NCBI RefSeq assembly: GCF_005280195.1
Contig: NZ_SZPR01000017.1
Location: 186,001 to 250,000 of the forward strand
Length of the DNA stretch: 64,000 nt
Origin: Streptomyces galbus
Lineage (GTDB): Bacteria; Actinomycetota; Actinomycetes; Streptomycetales; Streptomycetaceae
Direction: 5' to 3'
Within the stretch, counting starts at the first letter, position 1. Each line of letters opens with the position of its first letter. The notes beneath the pieces are model-generated. The model did no database searches and was not told where the DNA came from. It saw only the letters and a program-made list of their open reading frames with translations. Shown one piece after another: positions 32,861-41,703 of the stretch. The translations under genes were made by a program, and so were the position numbers.

Positions 32861-33379
32861 ATGGACACCGTGATCCGGGCGGCCCGGCCCGAGGAGTACG
32901 CCGCTCTCGGCGAGTCGACCGCCCGCGCCTACCTCGACGACGGCCTCCTCGACTACGGCGAGGACGACGAGTACCTGCCGGTGCTCAAGGACGTCGCCCG
33001 CCGCGCCGCCGCCGCCGAGGTGCTGGTGGCGGTCGAGGGTGACCGGCTCCTCGGCGGGGTCACCTTCGTGGCGGGCCCCGGGCCGGTCGCCGACATCGCG
33101 CGCCCCGGCGAGGCCGAGATACGGGCGCTCGCGGTGGTGCGCGAGGCCCGCGGCCGGGGTGTCGGCGAGGCGCTCGTGCGGGCCTGCGTGGACCGCGCCC
33201 GCGCCACCCCCGGCTGCGTCCGGCTGGTGCTGTCCAGCCAGCGCTCCATGCACAGCGCCCACCGCCTCTACGAACGGCTCGGCTTCGTCCGCACCCCCGA
33301 CCGCGACTGGAACCCCGTGCCGCACCTGGACGACCTCACGCTGCTCACCTACGAGCTGACGCTCCGCCACGAGAACTGA
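32861..33379 (+). CDS. GNAT family N-acetyltransferase
   Basis: The product has 172 aa from ATG 32861. IRAARPEEYAALGE at the N terminus, the beta-4 strand AEIRALAVVREARGRGVGEALVRACVDRA with the RGRGVG acetyl-CoA loop, and HSAHRLYERLGFVR at the C terminus give a clear GNAT. The acceptor substrate is unknown. It is a monocistronic gene between two strong regulatory elements (terminator before, nrd control region after). Confidence 0.85.
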   Translation: MDTVIRAARPEEYAALGESTARAYLDDGLLDYGEDDEYLPVLKDVARRAAAAEVLVAVEGDRLLGGVTFVAGPGPVADIARPGEAEIRALAVVREARGRGVGEALVRACVDRARATPGCVRLVLSSQRSMHSAHRLYERLGFVRTPDRDWNPVPHLDDLTLLTYELTLRHEN

Positions 33380-33399
33380 GGCACCCCGGGCCGCCCGCG

Positions 33400-33446
33400 A
33401 CACAACATCTGGGGGTGGCGTGCCGAGCGGGCACAAGATGTATGCT
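33400..33446 (+). promoter_or_regulatory. Tandem NrdR boxes over nrdABS promoter
   Basis: ACACAACATCTGGGGG (33400-33415) and GCACAAGATGTATGCT (33431-33446) resemble the NrdR-box consensus. Their starts are 31 bp apart, i.e. three helical turns, the usual spacing. The second overlaps a TATGCT -10 element, so NrdR with (d)ATP would block the promoter. Confidence 0.8.
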
Positions 33447-33454
33447 CATGCTCG

Positions 33455-33552
33455 CTGTCGCCGCAGGGGAATCCGGTGCGAATCCGGAACTGTCCCGCAA
33501 CGGTGTACCCGTGCGCACCCGCACGGGCGTCAGTCCGAGGACCTGCCGACAG
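33455..33552 (+). ncRNA. Cobalamin (B12) riboswitch
   Basis: The closing stem is CTGTCG (33455-33460) with CGACAG (33547-33552). Between them are the conserved core AATCCGGTGCGAATCCGG, then CTGTCCCGCAACGGTG (the B12 box GCAACGGTG equivalent), a variable GC hairpin, and CAGTCCGAGGACCTGCC. A GCGCCC/GGGCGC hairpin at 33554-33580 may be part of the expression platform. In Streptomyces this riboswitch shuts off the class Ia reductase when coenzyme B12 is available, because the class II enzyme NrdJ then suffices. Confidence 0.93.
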
Positions 33553-33686
33553 TGCGCCCAGGCCGACCCGGCCCGGGCGCCGACGTCCGGGCCTCGTGGA
33601 ATGGGCCGGTGGACGCGACGCCGTGTGCGCGCGTGCGCTGCCCCCTGCCCTCCGTGAGGCCCCCGCCGAGCGAGGGAGAGCCCCAC

Positions 33687-36047
33687 GTGACCATCGCGCC
33701 AGCCGATCCGGCCTCAGCCGCACTGCCGGAGCAGGACGGTCCCGGTGCCGCACTGCTGCGCACCCTGACCGAGCTGACCGCCGACCTCCCCGACGCCGAC
33801 CCCGGCCGGGTCGCCGCCGCCGCGCTGCGCGGCCGGTCCGCCCGCGCGGACGAGGCGGAGCTGCGCGAGCTGGCCACGGAGGCCGCCGCCGGGCTCATCT
33901 CCGAGGACCCCGACTACTCCCGGCTGGCCGCCCGGCTGCTGACCCTCACCGTCCGCGCCGAGGCCGCCTCCCAGGGCGTCACGTCGTTCACCGGCTCGGT
34001 CGCCACCGGGCACCGCGAGGGCCTGATCGCCGACCGCACGGCCGCGTTCGTACGGGAGCACGCCGAACGGCTCGACGCGCTGGTGGACCCGGCCGCCGAC
34101 GACCGCTTCGGCTACTTCGGACTGCGCACCCTGCACAGCCGCTACCTGCTGCGCCACCCCCTGACCCGGCGGGTGATCGAGACCCCCCAGCACTTCCTGC
34201 TGCGGGTGGCCGCCGGGCTCGCCGAGGACGACACCGCCCGCTCGGTCGACGAAGTGGCCGCGCTCTACCGCCTGATGAGCCGCCTCGACTACCTGCCCTC
34301 CTCCCCCACGCTGTTCAACTCCGGCACCCGCCACCCGCAGATGTCGTCCTGCTACCTCCTCGACTCCCCCCAGGACGAGCTGGACTCGATCTACGAGCGC
34401 TACCAGCAGGTCGCCCGGCTGTCCAAGCACGCCGGCGGCATCGGCCTGTCCTACTCCCGCATCCGCTCCCGGGGTTCGCTGATCCGCGGCACCAACGGTC
34501 ACTCCAACGGCATCGTGCCGTTCCTGAAGACGCTGGACGCGAGCGTCGCCGCGGTGAACCAGGGCGGGCGGCGCAAGGGCGCGGCCGCGGTGTACCTGGA
34601 GACCTGGCACTCCGACATCGAGGAGTTCCTGGAGCTGCGCGACAACACCGGTGAGGACGCCCGCCGTACGCACAACCTGAACCTGGCGCACTGGGTGCCG
34701 GACGAGTTCATGCGCCGGGTGAACGCCGACGGGGACTGGTCGCTGTTCTCCCCGGCGGACGTGCCGGAGCTGGTCGACCTGTGGGGCGAGGAGTTCGACG
34801 CGGCGTACCGCGCGGCGGAGGCGGCGGGGCTCGCCCGCAGGACCCTGCCGGCCCGTGAGCTGTACGGCAGGATGATGCGCACGCTCGCGCAGACCGGCAA
34901 CGGCTGGATGACCTTCAAGGACGCCGCCAACCGCACCGCCAACCAGACGGCGCTGCCCGGCCACGTGGTCCACTCCTCCAACCTGTGCACGGAGATCCTC
35001 GAGGTCACCGACGACGGGGAGACGGCCGTGTGCAACCTCGGCTCGGTCAACCTGGGCGCGTTCGTCGACGCCGACGGCGACGACGGCATCGACTGGGAGC
35101 GGCTGGACCGGACGGTCCGCACCGCCGTGACCTTCCTGGACCGCGTGGTCGACATCAACTTCTACCCGACCGAGCAGGCGGGCCGCTCCAACGCCCGGTG
35201 GCGGCCCGTGGGCCTGGGCGCGATGGGGCTGCAGGACGTCTTCTTCAAGCTGCGGCTGCCGTTCGACTCGCCCGAGGCGAAGGCCCTGTCCACGCGGATC
35301 GCCGAGCGGATCATGCTCGCCGCCTACGAGGCGTCCGCCGGCCTCGCCGAGCGCAACGGGCCGGTGCCCGCCTGGGAGAAGACCCGCACCGCCCGGGGCG
35401 TGCTGCACCCCGACCACTACGCCGTGGAGCTCACCTGGCCGGAGCGCTGGGCCGCGCTGCGCGAGCGGATCGCCGCGGTGGGCCTGCGCAACAGCCTCCT
35501 GCTCGCGATCGCCCCCACCGCCACCATCGCCTCGATCGCCGGTGTGTACGAGTGCATCGAGCCGCAGGTGTCGAACCTGTTCAAGCGCGAGACGCTGTCC
35601 GGCGAGTTCCTCCAGGTCAACTCCTACCTGGTGCGCGACCTCAAGGAGCTCGGCGTGTGGGACGCCCGCACCCGGGAGGCGCTGCGCGAGTCCAACGGCT
35701 CGGTGCAGGACTTCGCCTGGGTGCCGGAGGAGCTGCGGCGGCTGTACCGCACGGCGTGGGAGATCCCGCAGCGGGGCCTGATCGACATGGCCGCGGCCCG
35801 CACGCCGTTCCTGGACCAGGCCCAGTCGCTGAACCTGTTCCTGGAGACGCCGACGATCGGCAAGCTCTCCTCGATGTACGCGTACGCCTGGAAGTCGGGC
35901 CTGAAGACGACGTACTACCTGCGCTCGCGCCCGGCGACGAGGATCGCCCGCGCGGCCCGTGCCGCCGTCCCCGCGCAGGCCGCCCCCGACCCCGAAGCGG
36001 TCGCCTGCTCCCTTGAGAACCCCGAGTCCTGCGAGGCCTGCCAGTGA
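33687..36047 (+). CDS. nrdA: Class Ia ribonucleotide reductase, large subunit
   Basis: The product has 786 aa from GTG 33687 with GGGAGAG upstream. The degenerate N-terminal 90 residues may be a reduced ATP cone. Catalytic parts: MSSCYLLDSP with the first redox cysteine, SNLCTEI with the thiyl-radical cysteine and its glutamate, CNLGSVNLG, and the C-terminal CEACQ tail that carries the thiol pair. It reduces ribonucleoside diphosphates using the radical supplied by NrdB. Control is by NrdR boxes and the B12 riboswitch in the leader. Confidence 0.95.
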   Translation: MTIAPADPASAALPEQDGPGAALLRTLTELTADLPDADPGRVAAAALRGRSARADEAELRELATEAAAGLISEDPDYSRLAARLLTLTVRAEAASQGVTSFTGSVATGHREGLIADRTAAFVREHAERLDALVDPAADDRFGYFGLRTLHSRYLLRHPLTRRVIETPQHFLLRVAAGLAEDDTARSVDEVAALYRLMSRLDYLPSSPTLFNSGTRHPQMSSCYLLDSPQDELDSIYERYQQVARLSKHAGGIGLSYSRIRSRGSLIRGTNGHSNGIVPFLKTLDASVAAVNQGGRRKGAAAVYLETWHSDIEEFLELRDNTGEDARRTHNLNLAHWVPDEFMRRVNADGDWSLFSPADVPELVDLWGEEFDAAYRAAEAAGLARRTLPARELYGRMMRTLAQTGNGWMTFKDAANRTANQTALPGHVVHSSNLCTEILEVTDDGETAVCNLGSVNLGAFVDADGDDGIDWERLDRTVRTAVTFLDRVVDINFYPTEQAGRSNARWRPVGLGAMGLQDVFFKLRLPFDSPEAKALSTRIAERIMLAAYEASAGLAERNGPVPAWEKTRTARGVLHPDHYAVELTWPERWAALRERIAAVGLRNSLLLAIAPTATIASIAGVYECIEPQVSNLFKRETLSGEFLQVNSYLVRDLKELGVWDARTREALRESNGSVQDFAWVPEELRRLYRTAWEIPQRGLIDMAAARTPFLDQAQSLNLFLETPTIGKLSSMYAYAWKSGLKTTYYLRSRPATRIARAARAAVPAQAAPDPEAVACSLENPESCEACQ

Positions 36048-37060
36048 TGTCCAGCCGTACCCAGAACCTGCTCGACCCCGGCTTCGAGCTGACCCTGCGC
36101 CCGATGCGCTACCCCGACTTCTACGAGCGCTACCGGGACGCCATCAAGAACACCTGGACCGTGGAGGAGGTCGACCTCCACTCCGACGTGGCCGACCTCG
36201 CGAAGCTCACCCCGGCCGAGCAGCACCTCATCGGGCGCCTGGTGGCCTTCTTCGCGACCGGCGACTCGATCGTCGCCAACAACCTGGTGCTGACGCTGTA
36301 CAAGCACATCAACTCCCCCGAGGCGCGGCTGTACCTGTCCCGCCAGCTCTTCGAGGAGGCCGTGCACGTCCAGTTCTACCTGACCCTGCTGGACACCTAC
36401 CTGCCCGACCCGGAGGACCGGGCGGCGGCGTTCGCGGCGGTGGACAACATCCCGTCCATCCGGGAGAAGGCCGCGTTCTGCTTCCGCTGGATGGACTCGG
36501 TGGAGAACATGGACCGCCTGGAGAGCAGGGCGGACCGCCGGCGCTTCCTGCTGAACCTCATCTGCTTCGCCGCGTGCATCGAGGGCCTGTTCTTCTACGG
36601 CGCCTTCGCGTACGTCTACTGGTTCCGCAGCCGGGGCCTGCTGCACGGGCTCGCCACCGGCACCAACTGGGTGTTCCGCGACGAGACCATGCACATGTCG
36701 TTCGCGTTCGACGTGGTCGACACCGTCCGCAAGGAGGAGCCCGGCCTCTTCGACGAGGCGCTGCGCCAGGAGGTCACCGACATGCTGCGGGAGGCCGTCG
36801 AGGCCGAGCTGCAGTTCGCGCGCGACCTGTGCGGTGACGGCCTCCCGGGCATGAACACCGACTCCATGCGGCAGTACCTGGAGTGCGTCGCCGACCAGCG
36901 GCTGACGCGTCTGGGCTTCGCTCCGGTGTACGGCTCGGAGAACCCCTTCTCCTTCATGGAGCTGCAGGGGGTTCAGGAGCTGACCAACTTCTTCGAGCGG
37001 CGTCCCTCCGCGTACCAGGTCGCGGTGGAGGGCACGGTGGACCTCGACGAGGATTTCTGA
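36047..37060 (+). CDS. nrdB: Class Ia ribonucleotide reductase, small subunit
   Basis: The product has 337 aa. The ATG at 36047 overlaps the nrdA stop (TGATG); a GTG at 36044 is an alternative. Ferritin-like four-helix metal ligands are visible: LFEEAVHVQFY (EExxH), FAACIEGLFFY and FRDETMHMSFAFD (ExxxH). SRGLLHGLATGTNWVFRDE is the segment before the last ligand pair. It holds the dimetal centre and radical cofactor used by NrdA. Translational coupling keeps the subunits balanced. Confidence 0.94.
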   Translation: MSSRTQNLLDPGFELTLRPMRYPDFYERYRDAIKNTWTVEEVDLHSDVADLAKLTPAEQHLIGRLVAFFATGDSIVANNLVLTLYKHINSPEARLYLSRQLFEEAVHVQFYLTLLDTYLPDPEDRAAAFAAVDNIPSIREKAAFCFRWMDSVENMDRLESRADRRRFLLNLICFAACIEGLFFYGAFAYVYWFRSRGLLHGLATGTNWVFRDETMHMSFAFDVVDTVRKEEPGLFDEALRQEVTDMLREAVEAELQFARDLCGDGLPGMNTDSMRQYLECVADQRLTRLGFAPVYGSENPFSFMELQGVQELTNFFERRPSAYQVAVEGTVDLDEDF

Positions 37061-37224
37061 CCCCGTCGCACCGCGGGGCTCACCCGGGGCTCCTGGGCCT
37101 CCCGGATCTGCCGGTCGATCCGCCGGTCGCGGATGACGCCGAGCGCGGACGGGAGGGCCAGGAGGACGAGGATCGCGACGACGAGGGTCATTCCGATCAG
37201 GGCTTGTGTCTGTTCCGTAGTCAT
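36973..37224 (-). CDS. Possible small membrane protein antisense to nrdB end
   Basis: The candidate has 83 aa from ATG 37224, opening MTTEQTQALIGMTLVVAILVLLALP, a good single membrane span, followed by a basic segment. It overlaps the last 88 bp of nrdB on the opposite strand. The hydrophobic start looks like a genuine small membrane protein, but the tail antisense to nrdB may be shadow coding. Uncertain. Confidence 0.4.
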   Translation of the reverse strand: MTTEQTQALIGMTLVVAILVLLALPSALGVIRDRRIDRQIREAQEPRVSPAVRRGQKSSSRSTVPSTATWYAEGRRSKKLVSS

Positions 37225-37255
37225 GACACCACTGTCGCTCCGGAAACGCCTTACC

Positions 37256-37315
37256 GGCAGTGGCAGCACTGCCGTAGACCCTCGAATTACTGCCAGATCC
37301 CAGGCACACTGGCAG
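37256..37315. promoter_or_regulatory. TGGCAG palindromes upstream of nrdS
   Basis: GGCAGTG (37256-37262) and CACTGCC (37267-37273) form a perfect inverted repeat, and CTGCCAG (37290-37296) faces CTGGCAG (37309-37315), ending 1 bp before the nrdS ATG. All share a TGGCAG/CTGCCA unit, so they are candidate operators, perhaps for autoregulation. Confidence 0.55.
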
Positions 37316-37316
37316 C

Positions 37317-38282
37317 ATGCTGAACAACGTGGCCTGCGTCCTGCTGGACGGCGTGCACCCCTTCGAACTCGGCGTGGTCTCCGAGATCTTCGGCCTCGAC
37401 CGCAGCGACGACGGGTTGCCCGTCTACGACTTCGCCGTGGTCTCCGCGGAGGGGCCGCACCTGACCACCCATGTCCCCGGCCTCACCGTGTCGACGCCCC
37501 ACGGCCTGGACCGGCTGGAGGAGGCGGACCTGATCGCGGTGCCGGCCTCGGACCGCAACCTCACCCGGGAGTACCCGCCCGAGCTGCTCGACGCCCTGCG
37601 CCGGGCCGCGGAGCGGGGCACCCGGGTGCTCAGCGTGTGTTCCGGGGTGTTCGTGCTGGGCGCGGCCGGCCTGCTGGACGGGCGCCGCTGCGCCGTGCAC
37701 TGGCGCCACGCGGACCTGCTGGCCCGGCAGTTCCCGCGGGCGATCGTCGAGCCGGACGTCCTCTACGTCGACGCGGACCCGGTGATCACCTCGGCCGGCA
37801 CCGCCGCCGGCATCGACGCCTGCCTGCACGTCCTGCGCAAGGAGCAGGGCCCCGAGATCGCCAACCGGATCGCCCGGCGCATGGTGGTCCCGCCGCACCG
37901 CGACGGCGGCCAGGCCCAGTACGTCGAGCGGCCGCTGCCCCGCAGCACCTGCGACACGGTCGGCGAGGTCCTGGCGTGGATGGAGCAGAACCTCCACGAG
38001 GAGGTCACCGTCGAACAGCTCGCCGAGCGCGCCCACATGTCGCCGCGCACCTTCGCCCGCCGCTTCCAGCAGGAGACCGGCACGACCCCGTACCGGTGGA
38101 TCCTGCGCCAGCGCGTGCTGCTGGCGCAGGACCTGCTGGAGGCGACGGACGAGACGGTGGACGCGATCGCCTGGCGCACCGGTTTCGGCACGGCGGCGGC
38201 CCTGCGGCACCAGTTCTACCGGGCCCTGGGCACGACGCCGAACGCCTACCGGCGCGCCTTCCGCGGCCCCCAGGCCGCCTGA
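37317..38282 (+). CDS. nrdS: GlxA-type AraC regulator NrdS
   Basis: The product has 321 aa. The N-terminal half is a DJ-1/PfpI (GATase1-like) domain, with VACVLLDGVHPFELGVVSEIFG and VLSVCSGVFVLGAAGLLDGR around the nucleophile-elbow cysteine. The C-terminal half is an AraC helix-turn-helix pair: LAERAHMSPRTFARRFQQETGTTPYRWILRQRV and IAWRTGFGTAAALRHQFYRALGTTPNAYRR. It follows nrdB by 256 bp. In S. coelicolor the third gene of the nrdABS operon is such a regulator. Its ligand and targets are not evident here. Confidence 0.88.
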   Translation: MLNNVACVLLDGVHPFELGVVSEIFGLDRSDDGLPVYDFAVVSAEGPHLTTHVPGLTVSTPHGLDRLEEADLIAVPASDRNLTREYPPELLDALRRAAERGTRVLSVCSGVFVLGAAGLLDGRRCAVHWRHADLLARQFPRAIVEPDVLYVDADPVITSAGTAAGIDACLHVLRKEQGPEIANRIARRMVVPPHRDGGQAQYVERPLPRSTCDTVGEVLAWMEQNLHEEVTVEQLAERAHMSPRTFARRFQQETGTTPYRWILRQRVLLAQDLLEATDETVDAIAWRTGFGTAAALRHQFYRALGTTPNAYRRAFRGPQAA

Positions 38283-38295
38283 CGGCGGCCGCCGC

Positions 38296-39666
38296 TCACC
38301 GCGGCCGCGGGTTCAGCAGCAGCCGGCGGGGACGCAGCGTGATGCCGATGCGCGGCCGGGAGTCCGAGCCGGGTGCCTCCTCGAAGGTGAAGGCGGCCGC
38401 CAGCGCCGCGGTGACCAGCGTCAGCTCGGCCATCGAGAAGTGGTCGCTCGGGCACTTGCGGTTGCCGACGCTGAACGGGCTCATCGCGAACCTGGGCACC
38501 TCCTCGGACCCGCCGGGCAGCCAGCGGTCGGGGTCGAACTCCTCGTGCCGCGCGAAGGAGCGCGGATCGCGCTGGATCGCGTAGGGGCTGTAGACGATGT
38601 CGGCGCCCGCGGGAATGCGGTATCCGCCGAGCGCCGTGTCGGTCACCGCGCGCCGGGTCAATATCCATACGGCGGGATACAGACGCATTGTCTCGACGAC
38701 CACATTCGCGGTGTACGTCAGCTTCCGCACGTCGTCGAATGCGACCGGCCGGTCGCCCACGACGGTTTTCACCTCGTCCCGGACGCGGTCCGCGAGTTCC
38801 GGGTGCTGGGTGAGCACCTGGAGCAGCGACATGAGCGTCGAGCCGACCGTTTCGGAGCCGGGGGTGACTATCGCGATGACCTGGTCGTGGATCTCCTGCT
38901 CCCCGATGGGCTCGCCATTCTCGTCCGTCGCCTCCAGCAAAGCCGTCAGCAAATCGTCCGGCTTTTGACCGGATGCCCTCCGGTCGGCGACGATCTCGTC
39001 CACCAGGAGGTGCAAATCGGCCAAGGCCCGGTTGAATTCGCGGTTGGCCGGAACCGGTACCCGGTAAAGCGGTCCGAGGGGCACGACCATGCGCTGGTAC
39101 ATACCGCTGAACAGGGTGGCGAGGTCGGCACAGATGCGGTCGGCCCGGTCGTCCATGTAGCTGCCGCGCATCAGGCAGCGGGCCGCGATGCGGACGGCGA
39201 CGCGGAAGGACTCAGTGGTGACGTCGAGGGTGCCGGCGGTGCGCCAGCGCTCCACGAGCGCGTGCGCCTCCTCCTCCATGATCGGGCCGTACCCGGGGAC
39301 GGCGTCGAGCCGGAAGGCGGGCTGGATGGTGCGCCGCTGGCGCCGGTGCAGGGGGCCGTTGGCCGTGGCCACGCCCTCCTTGCCGAGCAGGCTCTCCAGG
39401 GATTCCCACAGGGGGCCGGCGATGATGTAGTCGGGGCTGAGGGCCACGGCGCCGGTGAGTTCCGGGGTGGTGACGGCGTACACCGTCTTGGGGCCGAGCC
39501 TGAGCCGCACGACGTCACCGTGGTCACGGAGCTGCTCGAAGAAGGCCAGGGGGTCACGGGCCAGTTTCCAGCCGTGGCCGAGCAGCGGGACGCCGCCACC
39601 GGCCGGCGGGGGCTCGCGCAGTCCGGAGGGTCCGGACGTCGTGGGCTGCACCGCGTCGACGGTCAT
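38296..39666 (-). CDS. cyp170A1: Cytochrome P450 CYP170A1-type (albaflavenone synthase)
   Basis: The product has 456 aa. The haem loop is FSVGNRKCPSDHFSM (non-canonical Ser/Asp after the cysteine), the ExxR motif is ETMRLYP and the I-helix is VTPGSETVGS rather than AGxxT. This enzyme oxidises epi-isozizaene in two steps to albaflavenone. CYP170A1 of S. coelicolor is also reported to have a terpene synthase activity; a DDRAD stretch (172-176) of DDxxD form is present here, but whether it serves that activity is unverified. The start overlaps the terpene synthase stop (ATGA). Confidence 0.92.
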   Translation of the reverse strand: MTVDAVQPTTSGPSGLREPPPAGGGVPLLGHGWKLARDPLAFFEQLRDHGDVVRLRLGPKTVYAVTTPELTGAVALSPDYIIAGPLWESLESLLGKEGVATANGPLHRRQRRTIQPAFRLDAVPGYGPIMEEEAHALVERWRTAGTLDVTTESFRVAVRIAARCLMRGSYMDDRADRICADLATLFSGMYQRMVVPLGPLYRVPVPANREFNRALADLHLLVDEIVADRRASGQKPDDLLTALLEATDENGEPIGEQEIHDQVIAIVTPGSETVGSTLMSLLQVLTQHPELADRVRDEVKTVVGDRPVAFDDVRKLTYTANVVVETMRLYPAVWILTRRAVTDTALGGYRIPAGADIVYSPYAIQRDPRSFARHEEFDPDRWLPGGSEEVPRFAMSPFSVGNRKCPSDHFSMAELTLVTAALAAAFTFEEAPGSDSRPRIGITLRPRRLLLNPRPR

Positions 39667-40760
39667 TTCTCACCTGCCGCTTCATTGTTGACGTACGGGG
39701 GCGTGGACCGGTCGTCCCAACTGTCGACCCGGTAGCGGCCGGACTCGTGGTGGAACCAGTAGACGGAACTGAACCAGTTCCGCATATTGCCGAGGCAGAT
39801 CCGCACGGCCTCGCCCATGTCCTTTCCGCGCACCGTCCCGTCGTCGAGCCGCTCGGCGAGCCGTAAGGCGTCCTGCTCCACGACGAGGAATTCCGTGATG
39901 CATTCCTCGACGCGTCGGCGTAGGTCGTCGACGGCTTCTTCCAGGGTCATTCCCTCATGGGTGACGAGGGATATACCGAGATTGTGGACCTCGTCGCCCG
40001 CTATTTCCTTGGGGAGCGAGCAGAGGTCGTTGTACCAGGCGGCGAATTCCTGGCTGAGCAGCGCGGCCCGGCGGTAGGCCGGGTTCTTCCGCACGCGGTC
40101 GGGGAGTTCCCTGCCCGCGCCGAGCTCCAGCAGATCCGTCCAGATCCAGTGGGCGAACGTGAGGCGGCGCAGCGCCAGGTACTCCGCCACGGTGGGCACC
40201 CGCCCGGCGACCCGGTTGCGGAACTCCCGGTCGTAGGCCTCGATCACGTCGTGGAAGTGGCGGGTGAACCGCGCGTTCCAGGTGTCGGGCAGGAACGCGA
40301 ACAGCCGGCCCACGCTGTCGGCGAGCCCGGCGACCAGCGGGTCCTCGTGGTGCAGGTGGTCCGTCGGCGCGTCCAGGGCGCGGTGCAGCCGGAACCTCAG
40401 CCGTCGCCAGGCGGCCGTGCGGCCGTGCACGATGTCACGGTCGTGCCGGTCGTCCCAGACGAAGAACCACGCGCTGTAGTCGGCGATGGCCTGCAGCACC
40501 TCGTCGGGGGCGCCGAGGTAGTAGCCCGCCATCAGGTCGGTGTAGCACAGTCCGTCGGCATATTCCGTGACCTTCTCCGCCGGCATGAGCCGTTTTTCCA
40601 GCAGCCAGGAGCGGGTCTTCTCCTGCAACCGGGGCCAATACGGGTGCAGTCGACGGGGAAACGCCGCCTCGATGACCGGAAGGGCGAGCGACGGTGGAAC
40701 CGCGACCGCCGTCGCCGTGGAGGTACCGCGGTATGTGGTGCTGTATGGGAAAGCTGGCAC
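39663..40760 (-). CDS. cyc1: epi-Isozizaene synthase (sesquiterpene cyclase)
   Basis: The product has 365 aa from GTG 40760, which has GAGAGGGG at proper spacing; a TTG at 40766 touches the ribosome site. The aspartate-rich motif FVWDDRHDRD and the NSE triad WYNDLCSLPKE bind the Mg2+-diphosphate. NMRNWFSSVYWFHHESGRY near the C terminus is the typical RY end of bacterial terpene synthases. It cyclises farnesyl diphosphate to epi-isozizaene, the substrate of the coupled P450. It is very similar in motif and order to the S. coelicolor enzyme. Confidence 0.94.
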   Translation of the reverse strand: MPAFPYSTTYRGTSTATAVAVPPSLALPVIEAAFPRRLHPYWPRLQEKTRSWLLEKRLMPAEKVTEYADGLCYTDLMAGYYLGAPDEVLQAIADYSAWFFVWDDRHDRDIVHGRTAAWRRLRFRLHRALDAPTDHLHHEDPLVAGLADSVGRLFAFLPDTWNARFTRHFHDVIEAYDREFRNRVAGRVPTVAEYLALRRLTFAHWIWTDLLELGAGRELPDRVRKNPAYRRAALLSQEFAAWYNDLCSLPKEIAGDEVHNLGISLVTHEGMTLEEAVDDLRRRVEECITEFLVVEQDALRLAERLDDGTVRGKDMGEAVRICLGNMRNWFSSVYWFHHESGRYRVDSWDDRSTPPYVNNEAAGEK

Positions 40761-40912
40761 GAACAACCCCTCTCAGCCGCCAGTGACGCATGCCCCTCCC
40801 GCTGTGCCGGGCGTGCGCCGTTGCGTATCCCCGCACTTCCATTCAGCACTACAACTGACCGTTCTGGGAACGGATTTGCTCCATTCACTACCCCAACCTG
40901 CCGAGAAACGAA

Positions 40913-40949
40913 CGGCGCCCGGCCGGGAGGGATCCCAGGCCGGGCGCCG
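40913..40949 (-). terminator. Terminator of def
   Basis: CGGCGCCCGGCC (40913-40924) and GGCCGGGCGCCG (40938-40949) form a perfect 12-bp stem with a 13-nt loop, between def and the terpene synthase on the same strand, separating the two transcription units. Confidence 0.75.
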
Positions 40950-40967
40950 TGAACGCGCAGGTGCGGG

Positions 40968-41618
40968 TCAGTCGTTGGGGACCACGGGGTAGCGCGGCTC
41001 GTTCTCGGCCATCTGCCGCAGCGCGTCCTTGCGCTCCCGCTTGGACAGCCGGTCGATGTACAGGGAGCCGTACAGGTGGTCGGTCTCGTGCTGCAAACAC
41101 CGGGCGAAGTACCCGGTGCCGCGCACCTTGATCGGGTTGCCCTTCTCGTCCTGCCCGGTCACCTCGGCGTAGTCCGGGCGGGCCAGCGGCGCGTACGCCG
41201 TCGGCACCGACAGGCAGCCCTCGTTGCTGTCGTCCAGCCGGCGCCGCTCGGCGGGCAGTTCCACCAGCTTCGGGTTGCACACCACGCCGACGTGCCGCAC
41301 GCCCTCGTCGTCCGGGCAGTCGTAGACGAAGACCTTCAGGTCGACGCCGATCTGGTTGGCGGCCAGGCCCACGCCCTCGGCGGTGCGCTGCGAGGCGAAC
41401 ATGTCCGCGACCAGTTCCCGGAGTTCGTCGCCGAACTCGGTGACGTCCTTGCACTCCTTGTGCAGCACGGGGTTGCCGACGACGGTGATGGGCCGTGAGG
41501 TGCCGGCCTCGCGCCACGCCAGCTCGCGCTCCTCCGTGTCCTCGGTGTCGATGACGAAGCCCTCGTCGTCCACGGGGAGCACGCCCGCGTGCTGCTGATC
41601 GGTGTCCTGCTGCGCCAT
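40968..41618 (-). CDS. def: Peptide deformylase
   Basis: The product has 216 aa, longer than usual through an acidic N-terminal extension of about 40 residues (DTDQQHAGVLPVDDEGFVID). The three catalytic motifs are intact: GVGLAANQIG, EGCLS with the metal cysteine and QHETDHL with the two metal histidines and catalytic glutamate. It removes the formyl group from nascent proteins. Streptomyces carry several deformylases, so this may be one paralogue. Confidence 0.93.
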   Translation of the reverse strand: MAQQDTDQQHAGVLPVDDEGFVIDTEDTEERELAWREAGTSRPITVVGNPVLHKECKDVTEFGDELRELVADMFASQRTAEGVGLAANQIGVDLKVFVYDCPDDEGVRHVGVVCNPKLVELPAERRRLDDSNEGCLSVPTAYAPLARPDYAEVTGQDEKGNPIKVRGTGYFARCLQHETDHLYGSLYIDRLSKRERKDALRQMAENEPRYPVVPND

Positions 41619-41703
41619 GACCGACGTGTGCCTTCCTGGGGGTCGGAGATCGTCCGGGAGAAAACGATTGCGGAGTACAGCCTAATCGCGCGGCCGCCGT
41701 CGC

